Assembly: GCA_015227615.1 (NCBI GenBank) | Contig: JAALGZ010000046.1 | Coordinates: 124,001-188,000 of the forward strand | Direction of reading: 5' to 3' | DNA from: Labyrinthula sp. Ha | Lineage: Eukaryota; Sar; Bigyra; Labyrinthulida; Labyrinthulaceae | Length of the DNA: 64,000 bases | Shown here: piece by piece, positions 23,679-35,143 of the stretch | Numbering within the stretch: position 1 is the stretch's first letter | Layout of the letters: the number at the start of each line of letters is the position of its first letter | The notes under the pieces: generated by a model | What the model saw: the letters and a program-made list of their open reading frames with translations, nothing else | Databases searched by the model: none | Told to the model about the DNA's origin: nothing | Made by a program: the position numbers and the translations under genes

Positions 23679-26600
23679 TCAATTATTTATTGAAGTGCGA
23701 TACTTTTGACTGGAAAGTTTTCTGTCTAGAGTATCATAATCTGAAGGTTTTTTCAAATTGGGTGACATATTTGAAGTACCTTTGCTGGAGAATTCTTGTA
23801 GAGATCCAATATTCTGAGAGCCTGTTCGCGAAAACACTTCAGCTTTGCTTCTCACAGGAGATTTAACTTGCTGAGGATTTGAACTTTCATGCGCAGAAAA
23901 AATGCTCTGACTTGTCATCGGCGCTGATGATAAATCAACTGTACGAAGCTTAGATAATTTCCGCACAGAAACTATAGAAAGTGGACTCTTGCTCATCCAG
24001 AAGGAATTTCTTTCAGACTTATGTTTTTGCTGAGCTAGTGCGCCTTCTGTCGTATTCCACGTACGAAACATCATGTCGGTAGGCATACTTGTTGAATCTT
24101 CTCCTTTTTTTCTATTACCAACTAATATTAAATACTGAGAAAAATATATACGAACAACACTAATATACTTTGCTTTTGTTTCGTCGTGAGATCTGTGAAG
24201 AAACCTAAAGGCAAAAAAGACACCAACAAAAGATAAGATTGCCAAAATTAATTCTCCTGCGATTGGTTCCTATGTATAAAATATAGAAACAAGAAGTACT
24301 GGATCACTTTGAGCTTGGACAAGATCAGATAAGGAGTTAACCTTGACAGCTCTGAATATATATACCATGACCAAACCACAAATCATAAGAAGAATCACAA
24401 GGGAGGTGTCCATTATAAGGTTCAAGAATTTACTAATCGCCTCTTTATCTGCTTCTGACGTTACACTGGCCATTTCTGCAATACCTTGCGTTGTATCAAA
24501 TCTTTTAAAAATATATTTTCTTGCAAACAAATATGTGCCAATAATCCCAATACAAATAATTGAGGAAAGAATACTGATGCTGTTATTATAATTTGCACCT
24601 TTGGAACTTGTGGTTGAAATAACAAAAAAGACTGTGTATCCAATAAGACAACCTTCAATTGAACGTAGCACAAGTAAAACCTTTCTAACTCTTTCTTGAC
24701 GCCTTCGCCTAGCTATAAATGTTGCAGCAGTACCCATAGTCAACCATTGTACACAAATCTCCAAAAAAATCAATAAGGCAATTGCTTGAAAAAGAGTTTC
24801 AGCGGTTATAAAAGTTAAAAGTTCAGCCTCAATCTGTTGAAGACTAAATCCTGCTGGAATTATACTAACAGCGTTGTCCTCAAACAAGGGTTCATTAACA
24901 AAAATAGTTGGTGCAACAGTAGGAGAACGAATAACCTCTGGAGTTGCAGACAGACTATAATAATCAATATCTGGAGTAGTTTCTAAAAGGTCAGAAACTT
25001 GTTCCACGAAATTTGCATTTATTTGTTCAAATATTTTAATAGGTTCCTGAAGGATTAAATCCATTACAACAGCAAGAATGAATAATGTGTAAAAACATAA
25101 ACAAAGGATCCAGTTGTGTATATTATACCGAGACAAAACAGATTGACGAAAGTTAGGGTAAGAAATCATTTCGTAAGTAACAAAAGCCATAACACCTATT
25201 GGATAAAGACAAAGCACTGCAAATGTAACCAAGACAACAGTTCTCAAAGCTATTAGAGCTGTGTTTCCTCTATTTGTATTCCTCAAACCTGTGCAAAGAG
25301 ATTGAACACAACCACATATTTGGTTTGCTTGATCAACAGTTGCATCAACAAAAGATCTCTAAATATAAGGCGAAGAAAAATAAAATACAAAGGGATAAAT
25401 CTCTTGCCTGCAGAAAATAACTATTCCAGCTTCACAGCCTCCGGAAACAAAATCATCAGGTTGAACTTCACAGGTTTCGAACGGATCAAACACATTAACC
25501 AATGCAGGTTGATCAAGTGAAACTTCTGGTTCAGGTTCAACTTCAACTACATTTATCTCCATAGTATAACTTCCAAAGATAAAATTATCATTATTAGGTG
25601 CATAAAAAGGCTATAATTAAGAAAACAGAAAATAATACGTTCACTGAAATAACATCTAAAATAGCTGTGAGATCTTTTTCTGGTCGATATGTAAAAGTTA
25701 AAGGTCCAGCTGAAGAAACAGTTAAGTTTGCAGTTGTATCTCGTTCTTCTTCATTCAAGTTGAATACATTAAACTCAAGTTCAGTTTCAGCAACAAATAA
25801 TCTTTCACCAGTATTAAAATCTTCAATTCGTACAGCAACACCAGGATAAAATATAGGTGAAAAATATGAAATATTTCTTTCAAAGTCATTCACACAAAAA
25901 CAAAAGTTCAAAGGATTATTCAAAAGCTGTTCATTCATGTTCTCTGTAAAAACAAAGTTATATTCATGATCTTTCTTGAACTCAACCAGATAATCAGTTG
26001 AATTAGCAAAAGCTATGTCGTTAACAGTGAGAAAAGTGGATTGTTCCTCTAAATTAACGTTTGTTAAATTCAATCTCATATGTCTAAATATAAAAAGAAG
26101 AAAGAAAAATACTTCACAACAAAGTCACCTTGGAAAAAGTCAAGCGTTCTAATTTCATAAATATAATCATCAGTTTTGGATGGAGTAAATAAAACCCTAG
26201 CAGAAAGATCTCTACTTGTACTTTGAAAGCCCAGATCAACTTCTATTCCTTCTGAATCTCTTATTCGTAAAACAGTATTGAAAACATCTTCATGGAAAGG
26301 TTCATCATTAATACCAAAAGCAGCAATTGAATAACTCACACCTGCTTCAAGGCGGGCAAGAAAAAATGAAGCACCATCACCAGAAACAAAAAAGATACCA
26401 GCTTGATTATCTCGTAAAGGTATATCTGAAACACGAAGGAGACCAATAACAAACTCACCTTCTCCTTCTTCTCGAACACTTGAAACATCAGCTACAAACT
26501 TATCTTGATCACCTTCTTCAATTTCAAAAAATATAACTGGATTAACATCTTTTGCACCAATATTATCACTAAATTGAAGAAATTGTTCAGGTCGTTTATA

Positions 26601-27245
26601 TAGAGATAAAGTAGGATCAAACAAGGAAACAAAACCAGGAAGATCAGGATTGAGGAAAGAAATTGCAAATATGCAATATCTTCCAGGATCGCTTATATTT
26701 AGATCATAAAAGACATGAGAGTTTTTTTCCATTATATTTATATCTCTACCTTCTACTTCAAGAAGTGGTAACTCAGAAGGAAATAAAGGATCTTCTCGCA
26801 CAGTAGTTGCTAAAATAAGAAGAATAATACAAACAATAATAGTTGAACCTAGAATATAAGGAACTTCTTTTCTAGATGAATTTGGTTTGTAAACAAAGTT
26901 ATTCTCATATTGAACAGTTTGTTTTCGTTCTTTTGAGTTAAATTTTACAACTCCCTGTTCATATAAAGGATTTGCTTTTATTCTAGTTGAGTCTTCAGTC
27001 AAAACTTCAATATCAGAATATTTCTTTTTTCTTTTAGTATTTTGTTTATTAGAAAGTTTATTATTCTCAGTTTTTATACTAACAGAAGAATCAAATATTC
27101 CAGAATCAGGTACATAAAGAGCAGAGAGTACTTTGGCTGCTTTTGTATTGGTTACTCTATCTGTTTGTTTATTTAAACTTTTACTTGTCTAATAAGTTAT
27201 TATAAAAATAAAATATACAAAATATATAGAAGTTTCATTTTCCAT
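23679..27245 (-). CDS. Gene D: paralog of gene A, ectodomain plus seven spans
   Basis: Seven exons on minus: 27245-27219, 27188-26113, 26083-25639, 25610-25389, 25358-24300, 24269-24152 and 24121-23679. Introns are 30, 29, 28, 30, 30 and 30 nt; the product is about 1,129 residues. The start exon is MENETSIYF, joined to TSKSLNKQTDR. Topology matches A: cytosolic N-terminus, one span, glycosylated Cys-containing ectodomain, seven spans, cytosolic tail with the shared motifs DIGSL/NIGSL, EFSSKG and DRKLSSQK. Exons of 445, 222, 1059 and 118 nt are the same length as in A. The 3' ectodomain exons and the intron at 25611-25638 are base-identical to A, while both protein ends differ clearly. The stop is 20 nt from the convergent stop of the SAM/actin-like gene. 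Function unknown. Confidence 0.82.
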
Positions 27246-27985
27246 ATTATTTCTTTTACGATTATAAAATTCATTCATTTGGTACAAAGTAAATAAGCGA
27301 TACTTTTTTATTTTTATTTTATTTGTATAAAATTTTGTGTTTCACTATTCAGCACAAAATATACAGTATATAACTCTTTAGTAATACACTGTATATTATA
27401 ATACTAATGATTCAAAATTAAAATTATTATGAATCATAAAATTTCTATAATAAAAACTATATAAATTATGAATATATAACTCATTTATATTATATTGAGT
27501 TATTTCTTAAAATATTCTTATTAAGATTGTCTTAATATATTATTCATAAAACCAATAAAAAAACCCGAAAGGAAAAGAAAGTTCAAAATATAATACTTCT
27601 TGTTATATTTAAAAGAGTGTATTGTCATTTGTTGAACAAAATGAAACAATATTTGAATTATATAACTTAACTTCATTAAATATAAATTATTTATAGAAAT
27701 ATTATTTTAATGTTATTAAAGGAGTAATGAAAAAATACAAATAAAAAAGAAGAGTTAAAAAAAATTATATAAATGTTTCTCAGTAACAAGAAAACTAATA
27801 CCTTGTGAAGTAACTCAGTCTTTTATCAACATACAAAACAGAGTTTTAAACGTTCTGAAAGAGTTGCACCCAAGTTAATAAAACTAACCTGGGAAACAAT
27901 CCAAAATACTGCTCTTGTCGCGGGTAAGATATGTATACAACGCCACGCATATAAAAGGAGATCACTTATAAGTGCAAGAATAGAT

Positions 27986-28270
27986 CTAGATATATTCAAT
28001 CTCTTCGGGTTTTGCTCTAAGTTTCTCTTGTTTTGTAAGACCTGGTCCTAAGACTTCAATCATTCTTTGATAAAGCTCCATTTGAGGTAATAAACAGTCC
28101 GCAGCAAGATCAAACTGCTGACCATTGTCAAATGGCAATCTACATTCATAAATATGTTCAAATGGAAGCATAAGAAGTGTCGAGTAAAAAACCATGACAG
28201 CCTTTGAGTTGTACCAATTCAGTGATAGGAACAACTTTAACAAATTAACTCTATCTGCTGGACTTTCTTG
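27986..28270 (-). pseudogene. Unidentified coding fragment (about 92 residues)
   Basis: Open minus frame with natural-looking composition: SPADRVNLLKLFLSLNWY near the start, then FEHIYECRLPFDNGQQFD and ending EEIEYI. It has no supported start and a stop directly upstream, so it is either one exon of a gene whose other exons I cannot find or a relic. No family recognised. Confidence 0.3.
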
Positions 28271-29376
28271 TTCTTAGGCGGTACTTCTGACGTTATTTTC
28301 AACATGGAACTTAAGCTTAGAACTATGAAAACGTATTTATAGGCCACATGAGGGCATCAGCTGGATAAGAAAACCCAGGTACAACAAAACAATGACTCAG
28401 TCGGTTGGGTACATGGAGTTCAATTGAAGAGTATGGGGTGATATTACGGAAAAGAGTCCACCTGTGCTATTTGACTAAAGACTCTCTATTACTTATTGCC
28501 TATTCAACCATTATTCTTTCTAAACTACAAGGAGTGTTTTGCACAGCCACGGACGACAAGCATTTGTCGATTTTTAAGTGTTAGAGTTACGTTTTGACAA
28601 TACCATCATAGCTATTCTAATAGGTTTAACCCAGTGTCCCGGGAACAAGGATTCAGCTTTGTCGCTCTCGTAGTTACAAAACATTTAATATTGCCTGGAA
28701 ATAACAATATTTCTTCAAGAGAAGAGTCATATTCGCTACCTGTCAGGCGTTTGAATAGAATCAGTCTCTTGGTGTATTGTACTGAAGTGTTATTTAGGAT
28801 TAACTTGGTACTTCACAGTAATCAACTCCTATTAAGGCAATAAGAGTTACTCGTTATCAGTTGTTATTTACAATTTAATATGTTTTCTCCTTTGCCGTTG
28901 ATCTTACTGAAAGCCTCCTACAATTAGTATTTATTTTTTAGGATGACATAGTGCCATTTATTTAGGGAACCATATTATGAAAATAGCTTACCTAGAACAG
29001 ACTTTGAACGTAAACTTCGCCTCTAAGTTTTCTGCTTTTCCCTTGACAGTAGGGAGCATTCTTCTGAATTAATGAGTAACAGGAGTGAAATAAAAAGGAT
29101 TAGACAAAGGATGGTAACTCCTAGAACAAAATGGATAAGGAATTTACAAAGAAATGACTCATCAGGGTGTATGAAAGTTTCTTCAAGGCGAAGCTAGTTT
29201 TGTATTCTTGTCAATAATGCCAACTACACAGCTAGTACAACAGCCTCATGTTAATAATAGGATTGATAAACTATTATGAGAATGTAGTGCTTGCAGATAC
29301 CGCTCGCACAAGAATTTCCTTCTGATAAAGTTGTTACTGCCAATTGCCCTGGAACATGTTAAACTTCTGGATAGTG

Positions 29377-29592
29377 TCAATTTGAATAAAATTTTCGTTT
29401 AACATATGTTTCAATTATAGTTAGCTCTTCTGTGTGCCAAGTTCTTGAACCTGTGTTTTTATTCCAAATATCAATTTTGTTTTCGGTGCCCCTTCTCAGT
29501 AAGCTTTCACCATAGTGAATTAATTGTTCATCAGCTACATCAACGACGAGTTTTTTCATCTTTACAAATCCATGAAGAAAAGAACTGAGCAT
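29377..29592 (-). pseudogene. Unidentified coding-like fragment (about 70 residues)
   Basis: Minus frame containing KKLVVDVADEQLIHYGESLL and WNKNTGSRTWHTEEL. Composition looks coding, but the flanks break up in all frames. It may be a remnant of a transposon or host gene. No family assigned. Confidence 0.25.
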
Positions 29593-31680
29593 ATCTTATT
29601 ACATCAATGTTCTGCTGAGAGAGAAAACCACTTTGGGTTTCCAAACTAAGTTGTTGCACTATTGTGCGGCTTCTCTGCTAAACCCGCTTTACCAAGAACC
29701 AGAGTGCAGCTCCAGCTACATCAAAGTTATATGTTATACCATGCTGTATTCGCACACCTTGCCTTCTCTTAAATATGTTTTCCTTTGTTGTTCGGTGGTA
29801 ATACAAAGATTTGCACTTAAATTTTTAGGAAATTTAATAATTGAGTCTACTGAAGACTTTTACACGGTCCATGTCTCTTCTACATGATCCTGGGATAGCT
29901 ATGTTTAGTATTAACAGTTCAACTGGCCCTTTATTCTATTCTACCTGCAAATCCAAGGGAAAATGTTTTCTTTTACATTTATTATTCTACGATCAAATGT
30001 TTGGGCTCTTAAAGAACACAACAATGTGGCTGCTAAATCAATGTTTTGATGATATGGGTTAAGAGGTAAATACCAGCTAATAGCAGTTGAAATAGGATTG
30101 CTTACTATTACTGATCAAACGTTGAATGTATGTCTCTAATGGTATGGTACCACAGGTTATATAATCTAATTTATTGAGTAAAGTTCATGATTGGTGAGAT
30201 TATTCAATAGAAAAATATAAAATCAATGTTAATTGTATGAGAGCACGGTTACAATAGGTTCAAGATTTTCTCGTAAAGCAGGTTTCTTTACATATACAAA
30301 ATTACAAATTAAAGTTTTCTTTTGATACAACTGAAAACAAGTCTGCACATTTTTCTTTTTTTTCATCATATAGTTCTCAGCAGTACTATCCCTTATGGAA
30401 ATATTTAGATATTGCCATGTGTATTATATCCTTTCATAGTAGCAGAAGGAAAAATGAGGAAAGTGTATATACATTATTTAAAACTGGTCACAGATAAATT
30501 TGACTTCTGAGAAATTATAGCAAGCTCCTAATTTGAAAACCTTGTAGGTAAGATATTCTATTAACAAGTTAATTGAGATACAAGTTCTCGTTAACTTCAT
30601 TATTTATTCCTACATTGAAAGGAACCACATCACAAGTTCATGTGCAAAAAGAATACGAAGCTAATTTCTTCCTGAAGATTCATAAACAGAGGAGAAGTAA
30701 ATTAAGAATAGGTGTTCATGAATGAAGTTAGTCATAATACGTTCAACTGAAACATCACTGAAATATTATTTCTCATCTTAATAAATTTATTCTCTTCTTG
30801 AAATAGAAGATGTACTAATATATCTTGAACCAAGATAGTTTCTCACATAACTTGTTTTTTTATTGATCTCAATTCTGGTAAAGTAAACCATGTTTCGCTT
30901 TAGGTGACATTGATTATTTTAAGTTTTTTTCTCTAGGACCTGAATAATTTTCAAGGTTTGATACGGTTTGGGCACTTATGATATAGGCCAATTGGATCGA
31001 GAGTTATTTTAACTGGAACATAAATTGCTTATTTGTAGAGAAATATTTTTTTTGCGGCAATATACTGAAAATATTATTGTTAGGTACTGGGGTTAATAAT
31101 ATTGAATTCTTTCCCATTATATGAAAAAAAAACTCGGTTTCATAGAAAAATAATATAAAACAACGGGATTTAAAAAATTGAGGATATATGATTAGTGGAA
31201 TGCAAAATGATTATGTATTTTGCATTTGGTAAGACTAATTTTGAGCTAGAACATAGCCATCTCTTGGCTTTGAATATGTGAGCTTTCTAGAGACTAGCAT
31301 GGTATTTTATATATATATTTAAATTTTATCTATACAAAAGGCTATCTATTAACAAGATTGGAAATTTAGAGGGAAGGGACCTTCAAACTATGTATCTAAT
31401 TCATGTTTTAATATACTTAAATAATACATCTTATCTACTGCACATGTCATTGCGAGATAGTTCGAGACTAAAAGACCATTGATCAGAAATATAAAATGAC
31501 AAACATCTCCTTTAGTGATAACCCCAAAACATTATTATCATTGAATTAGTAATGTTAAGACGTCTGTTAATATTAGATTCGTGTAATTCAAAATGATTTT
31601 TTCTTATTAACGTTAACCTTCCAATAATAACAATGTTTAATTGATTTGATTTTTTAATGATTACTTTTACACAAAAAAAA

Positions 31681-31695
31681 ATATTTTGGGCAATT
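31681..31695 (+). promoter_or_regulatory. TTTTGGGCAA motif of ROCO3, stranded by the MULE
   Basis: ATATTTTGGGCAATT with the same downstream sequence (AGTTTATGTACTAAAATAAC) as the ROCO4 promoter at 44,625. In ROCO4 the ATG follows 40 nt later; here the MULE intervenes and the ROCO3 ATG is 3.45 kb away. Confidence 0.6.
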
Positions 31696-31747
31696 AGTTT
31701 ATGTACTAAAATAACAAAAACAAACAAGAAAAAATAAAACTAATAGA

Positions 31748-31775
31748 ATTTTTTGACTCCGGGGTCAAATACTTC
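31748..31775 (+). repeat. MULE left terminal inverted repeat
   Basis: Begins ATTTTTTGACTCC and ends AAATACTTC. It pairs with the reverse complement of 35100-35127 with three mismatches. The outermost 8 nt (31740-31747) do not match the other end. Confidence 0.8.
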
Positions 31776-32099
31776 AAATTTTCATTTGCCCAATTTTTTA
31801 TTGCCCGAAATTATTTTTTGAAAAAAAAACAAACCAACAAAATCAAGATAAATATTTTGAAATCATGACATCTCCATAGTAAAAGACATCACATGGCAGA
31901 GCTAAGACCCAATAAACAGGATATTTTCAAAGATTGAATAAGGTTGCAAAGGAATAAACAAGATTTTACAAAAAATGAACAAGAGCTTACAAGGGGTATA
32001 TACATTTAAGAAAACGGAGTGCAGGAAGTGAGGTAGTAAGGGATAAAGGTATATTCTTTTCTTAATACATAGGTGCTCAGAGGGGGGACACTCTGTTTT

Positions 32100-32775
32100 A
32101 ACACCCGCAAATAATGAGGGATCAAGATTTTATATTTAACAAAAAAAAATTCAAGATTTTATATTCAAAAAGAAAAGATCCAAGATGTTAAATTTAAAAG
32201 AAAAAAGCTTCAAGATGTTATATTTAAAACAAAACAGATACAAGATTTTATATTTAAAACAAAAAATTTACAACATTTCGTATCTTAAATGAAAATTTTC
32301 AAGATTTTAGATTTAAGAGAAATGGTTCAAGATTTTAGATTTTAAAAGAAATGGTTCAAGATATATATATTTAAGAGAAAAGGTTCAAGATATATATATT
32401 CAAAACAAAAAAGATTCAGGTTTTATATATTTAAAACAAAAATGTTCAAGATTTTAGATTTAAAAGAAAATGCTCAAGATTTTAGATTTTTCAAAAGAAA
32501 AAGGTTCAAGGATTTTATATTTCAAAAGAAAAAGGTTCAAGAACTTTATATTTCAAAGAAAACATCTCCTGGATTTTATATTTGAAAGAAAAGGATCAAA
32601 GATTTTGTATTTAAAAAGAAGAAGGTTCAAGAATTTTGTATTTCAAAAAAAAGTTCAAGGATTTTATATTTCAAAAGAAAGTTCAAGGATTTATATTTCA
32701 AAAAAAGGGAGGGGGTTTGGGTTCAAGGATTTATGTTCAAGAAAAGTAAAGTGTGCAAGGTTAAAGATTTATGTT
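32100..32775 (+). repeat. Degenerate 25-35 bp minisatellite inside the MULE
   Basis: About 20 imperfect copies of a unit like GGTTCAAGATTTTATATTT followed by an A/G-rich spacer (AAAAGAAAA). Copies lengthen and become more regular towards the right. The plus-strand frame at 32470-32808 merely translates the repeat (KRFKNFIFQRK-like units) and is not taken as a gene. Confidence 0.8.
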
Positions 32776-32794
32776 CAAGAACAGATCACTTTTC

Positions 32795-34892
32795 TCACTC
32801 ATCTGTGAGAAGAGTTGTCTTAGAGAAGTCCAGAGGCGAAACCATGTTCTCTCCCTTCCCCCTTCTTCTTTTGACCCTCTTCCTTGGTGACTCAAACATA
32901 ATCCCACTTTCTTCAAAAACTTCATCAAAATTCCCAAAGTCTCCATCTGGGTTCTCCCTTAGCACAGCGGTCATCTTCAAGACTGCTGCGTAGCTTTTCT
33001 TCCAGCCCTCGTTGCTGCTTTTCGCCTCTTCACAGAGCGCTTTGCATGCAGTGAGGAGCTTGGAATATTTAGCTTCCGGCTTTCTTGGGATGTAAGCTGC
33101 GTTCACAGGTGGAACTTTCACCTTGAACTCAATACACCCACGTGGGCCATCGACTTCTCGCCCCATCTCCCTTAGTGCCTGCTTGAACAGAGCATGCTCC
33201 TGGTACCTCCACCTCGCTGGAAGATGATCTATGTCCATGTATTTGATCCTTTTACGATCACAATACCGGGCATAGTGACGTCATGGAAAACGTTGATTTG
33301 TCCAGGTTTCCCAAGTACATGATTAAAGTTTTACCCCTTCCCTTTCAACAACCTCCAACACATGTTTCATCTTTACTCTCATGTTTGAATCACTGACAAT
33401 GAACTTTATTGAGCTCAACTCTTCAACAATCCACCACGCTCCCATCAACTTCAACTCCTTTGTGAATATTTCATCAGCTTCCTTTGAAAAATCTTTATCC
33501 TCCCTAATCAAATCCTTAATCTTTTTCAAAGTTTTCTCCATGTACTTATCCACATTATTCTCGTGGTAAGTCACAACTTCATCTAGGGTCCAAGTTTTAA
33601 GAGTACTTTTTAAAGAACCATTCCCTTTGATGGCTGAGTGAAATGATTCAATCCTCTGAGTAGCGCTGTGAGAGAACGTTAGAAGTTTTCTCATCATTTC
33701 CCAACACACTTTGTTTTTTTTTCCTTAATTTTTTTTAGGGCAACTTGCTGTGGTTCTTCAGGATATTCAACCAACATGTTTTCAATAAGCTGATCAAGAT
33801 TTTTCTCTTCTGAAAAGATTCCAGTGAGAACATCGCCCAAGCTGCTTGTAAATTTTATTTTTTTTTCATCTCTTTTAGGCCAGATGTTGCTGAGTTCAAG
33901 GTCGCAAGATAGTGTTTCCTGTAAAGAACATGAGATGCTCCAAGTTCCTCTACAGCTGTTTCCAAGAATTTGCTCCCATGTGTCATAGCTACTTTCACAT
34001 CCTTTAGACCCAGAAGTTTCAGCCCTTTCACAACATCTTTACTGGCCTCGCTTTCCATCATTGAGCACCCGAAATTTATTGTTTTACGAAAGCAATCGAT
34101 CCCGCAAGGGAACATTGCTACCAATCGATATCTGCTCATTCCATGGGTAGTATCCACTTGGATACTATCCCCGTATACTTTTTTTACTTTATTTTGTAGG
34201 TCTTCTTGAAAGCTTAGTCCATTTAGAATAGCTTTGCCTTCCTTGGGGTAATCCCAAGTCAGATCAAATCTTCCTCCACGTTCTAAGCATCTTTTCCCAC
34301 ACGTAATTAACTTTTTAATATTATTATCTTCGCTAGCGTCAACGCCTTCTTTAGCTTTTTTCATAATTCTTTTTACTAGTGTTTTGTCAAACAATGTGCC
34401 TGGAAAATTGCGATGTAGAGCGACATCTGCTGCTGCAATTCCACTGTCCGCAACTCCTAGGTGTTTTATCATTTTTAATTCTTCACTTGTAAGCTGTTGT
34501 GCATATTTTTTAATCTTTCCTAGTGCTTTTACCTCATGATTGCAGTGATTTTCGTTAATTACGACGAAAATGTACTTAGAAGTTTCAAGATTAAGCTTAA
34601 TGTTAACTTCAAACGAGCAATTTTTGTCTGAACTACACTTAATTTTACATCTCTTAAGTCTTTTGCAGTTCCAACCCCACTTAGCAAAGCTAATTGCCTC
34701 GTCAAAGTAGTGAGAAGCACGAATTTTCCACTTAAAACGACCACTGGCAACTCTACTGATCACTTCCAGCATTTCTTCTGACGTAGAATAGGTTGCTGCA
34801 GTCCATTTTCCTAGTATATCTGTTTGAGTTTGTTGTTCAGGGTCTAGAACCTCTGGTTGGAGGCTTGTCCCTTTGGTTTTGTCTTTTTGCAT
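32795..34892 (-). pseudogene. MULE/FAR1-like transposase, broken
   Basis: Three blocks on minus. 34892-33855 carries an N-terminal FAR1/MULE-type Cys/His region (CKIKCSSDKNCSF..NENHCNHE) and the first catalytic region VDTTHGMSRYRLVAMF. A linking stretch to 33710 and the block 33709-33323 contain ATQRIESFHSAIK, matching the third catalytic (Glu) motif of MULEs. 33238-32795 is the C-terminal part after a SWIM finger (RHYARYCDRKRIKYMD). Frames shift in A-runs near 33,865 and 33,718, and a TGA sits where a Cys of the SWIM finger is expected (about 33,280). The usual second catalytic Asp region reads VAMTHGSKF and its C-x2-H reads YRKH. It is probably catalytically dead. Confidence 0.75.
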
Positions 34893-34921
34893 AGTTTTTG
34901 TTCATAATTTTGTCTTGAAAT

Positions 34922-34936
34922 TTGCCCAAAATATTT
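34922..34936 (-). promoter_or_regulatory. TTTTGGGCAA promoter motif of the MULE transposase
   Basis: Minus strand AAATATTTTGGGCAA, 29 nt before the transposase ATG at 34892. Sequence and spacing match host genes. Confidence 0.6.
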
Positions 34937-34979
34937 TTGTCTGCCCTCTTTAAATTTTCTCTAAGTATGGGATTCACAA

Positions 34980-35055
34980 ATTCTGCGCATCGATTATTCA
35001 GACGAAGTATGAAAAAATCGCCATTCTGCGCCTCCTTTATTCAGACGAAGTATGA
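34980..35055. repeat. MULE subterminal 33-bp direct repeat
   Basis: Copies at 34980-35012 and 35023-35055 start ATTCTGCGC and end TTATTCAGACGAAGTATGA, differing at three positions, with a 10-nt spacer. They sit 45-120 bp inside the right end, as expected for transposase-binding sites; that role is inferred. Confidence 0.75.
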
Positions 35056-35099
35056 TGAAAAAAAATTTTGGGACATTGATCTGACCAATGAGATCGCGA

Positions 35100-35127
35100 G
35101 AAGTATTTGACTGCGGAGTGAAAAAAT
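35100..35127 (-). repeat. MULE right terminal inverted repeat
   Basis: GAAGTATTTGACTGCGGAGTG followed by A6T; the reverse complement matches 31748-31775 with three mismatches. Confidence 0.8.
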
Positions 35128-35143
35128 CCGAGCCCAAAATAAA

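Larger units (their letters stand above)
27246..31680. other. Gene-poor AT-rich region
   Basis: No intact gene is supported in 4.4 kb. 27,246-27,980 is very AT-rich and featureless. Two coding-like remnants on the minus strand are listed separately (27,986-28,270 and 29,377-29,592). 30,060-31,680 shows only short frames. About the last 100 nt, just before 31,681, resemble the ROCO upstream region. Confidence 0.5.
31740..35135 (-). mobile_element. MULE-type DNA transposon, about 3.4 kb, inactive
   Basis: Terminal inverted repeats at 31748-31775 and 35100-35127 match at 25 of 28 positions. A 9-bp direct repeat AAAATAAAA (31731-31739 and 35136-35144) fits a Mutator-like target duplication. The empty site is visible in ROCO4, where the promoter leads straight to the ATG; the site is A-rich, so the exact duplication edges are a little uncertain. 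Inside are a minus-strand MULE transposase with its own TTTTGGGCAA motif, a 33-bp subterminal direct repeat at the right end, and a long minisatellite on the left. It is a single copy in this window. Recognisable ends and only about three coding breaks suggest fairly recent insertion. Confidence 0.85.

Noticed and set aside
31785-31817. TTGCCC words at the left MULE end as further promoters
   Set aside because: They are imperfect (CCCAATTT, CCCGAAATT), face no frame and lie in A/T-rich subterminal DNA.
32470-32808. Repeat-encoded basic protein inside the MULE
   Set aside because: It only translates the minisatellite; no start context or promoter motif, and repeat units change frame.
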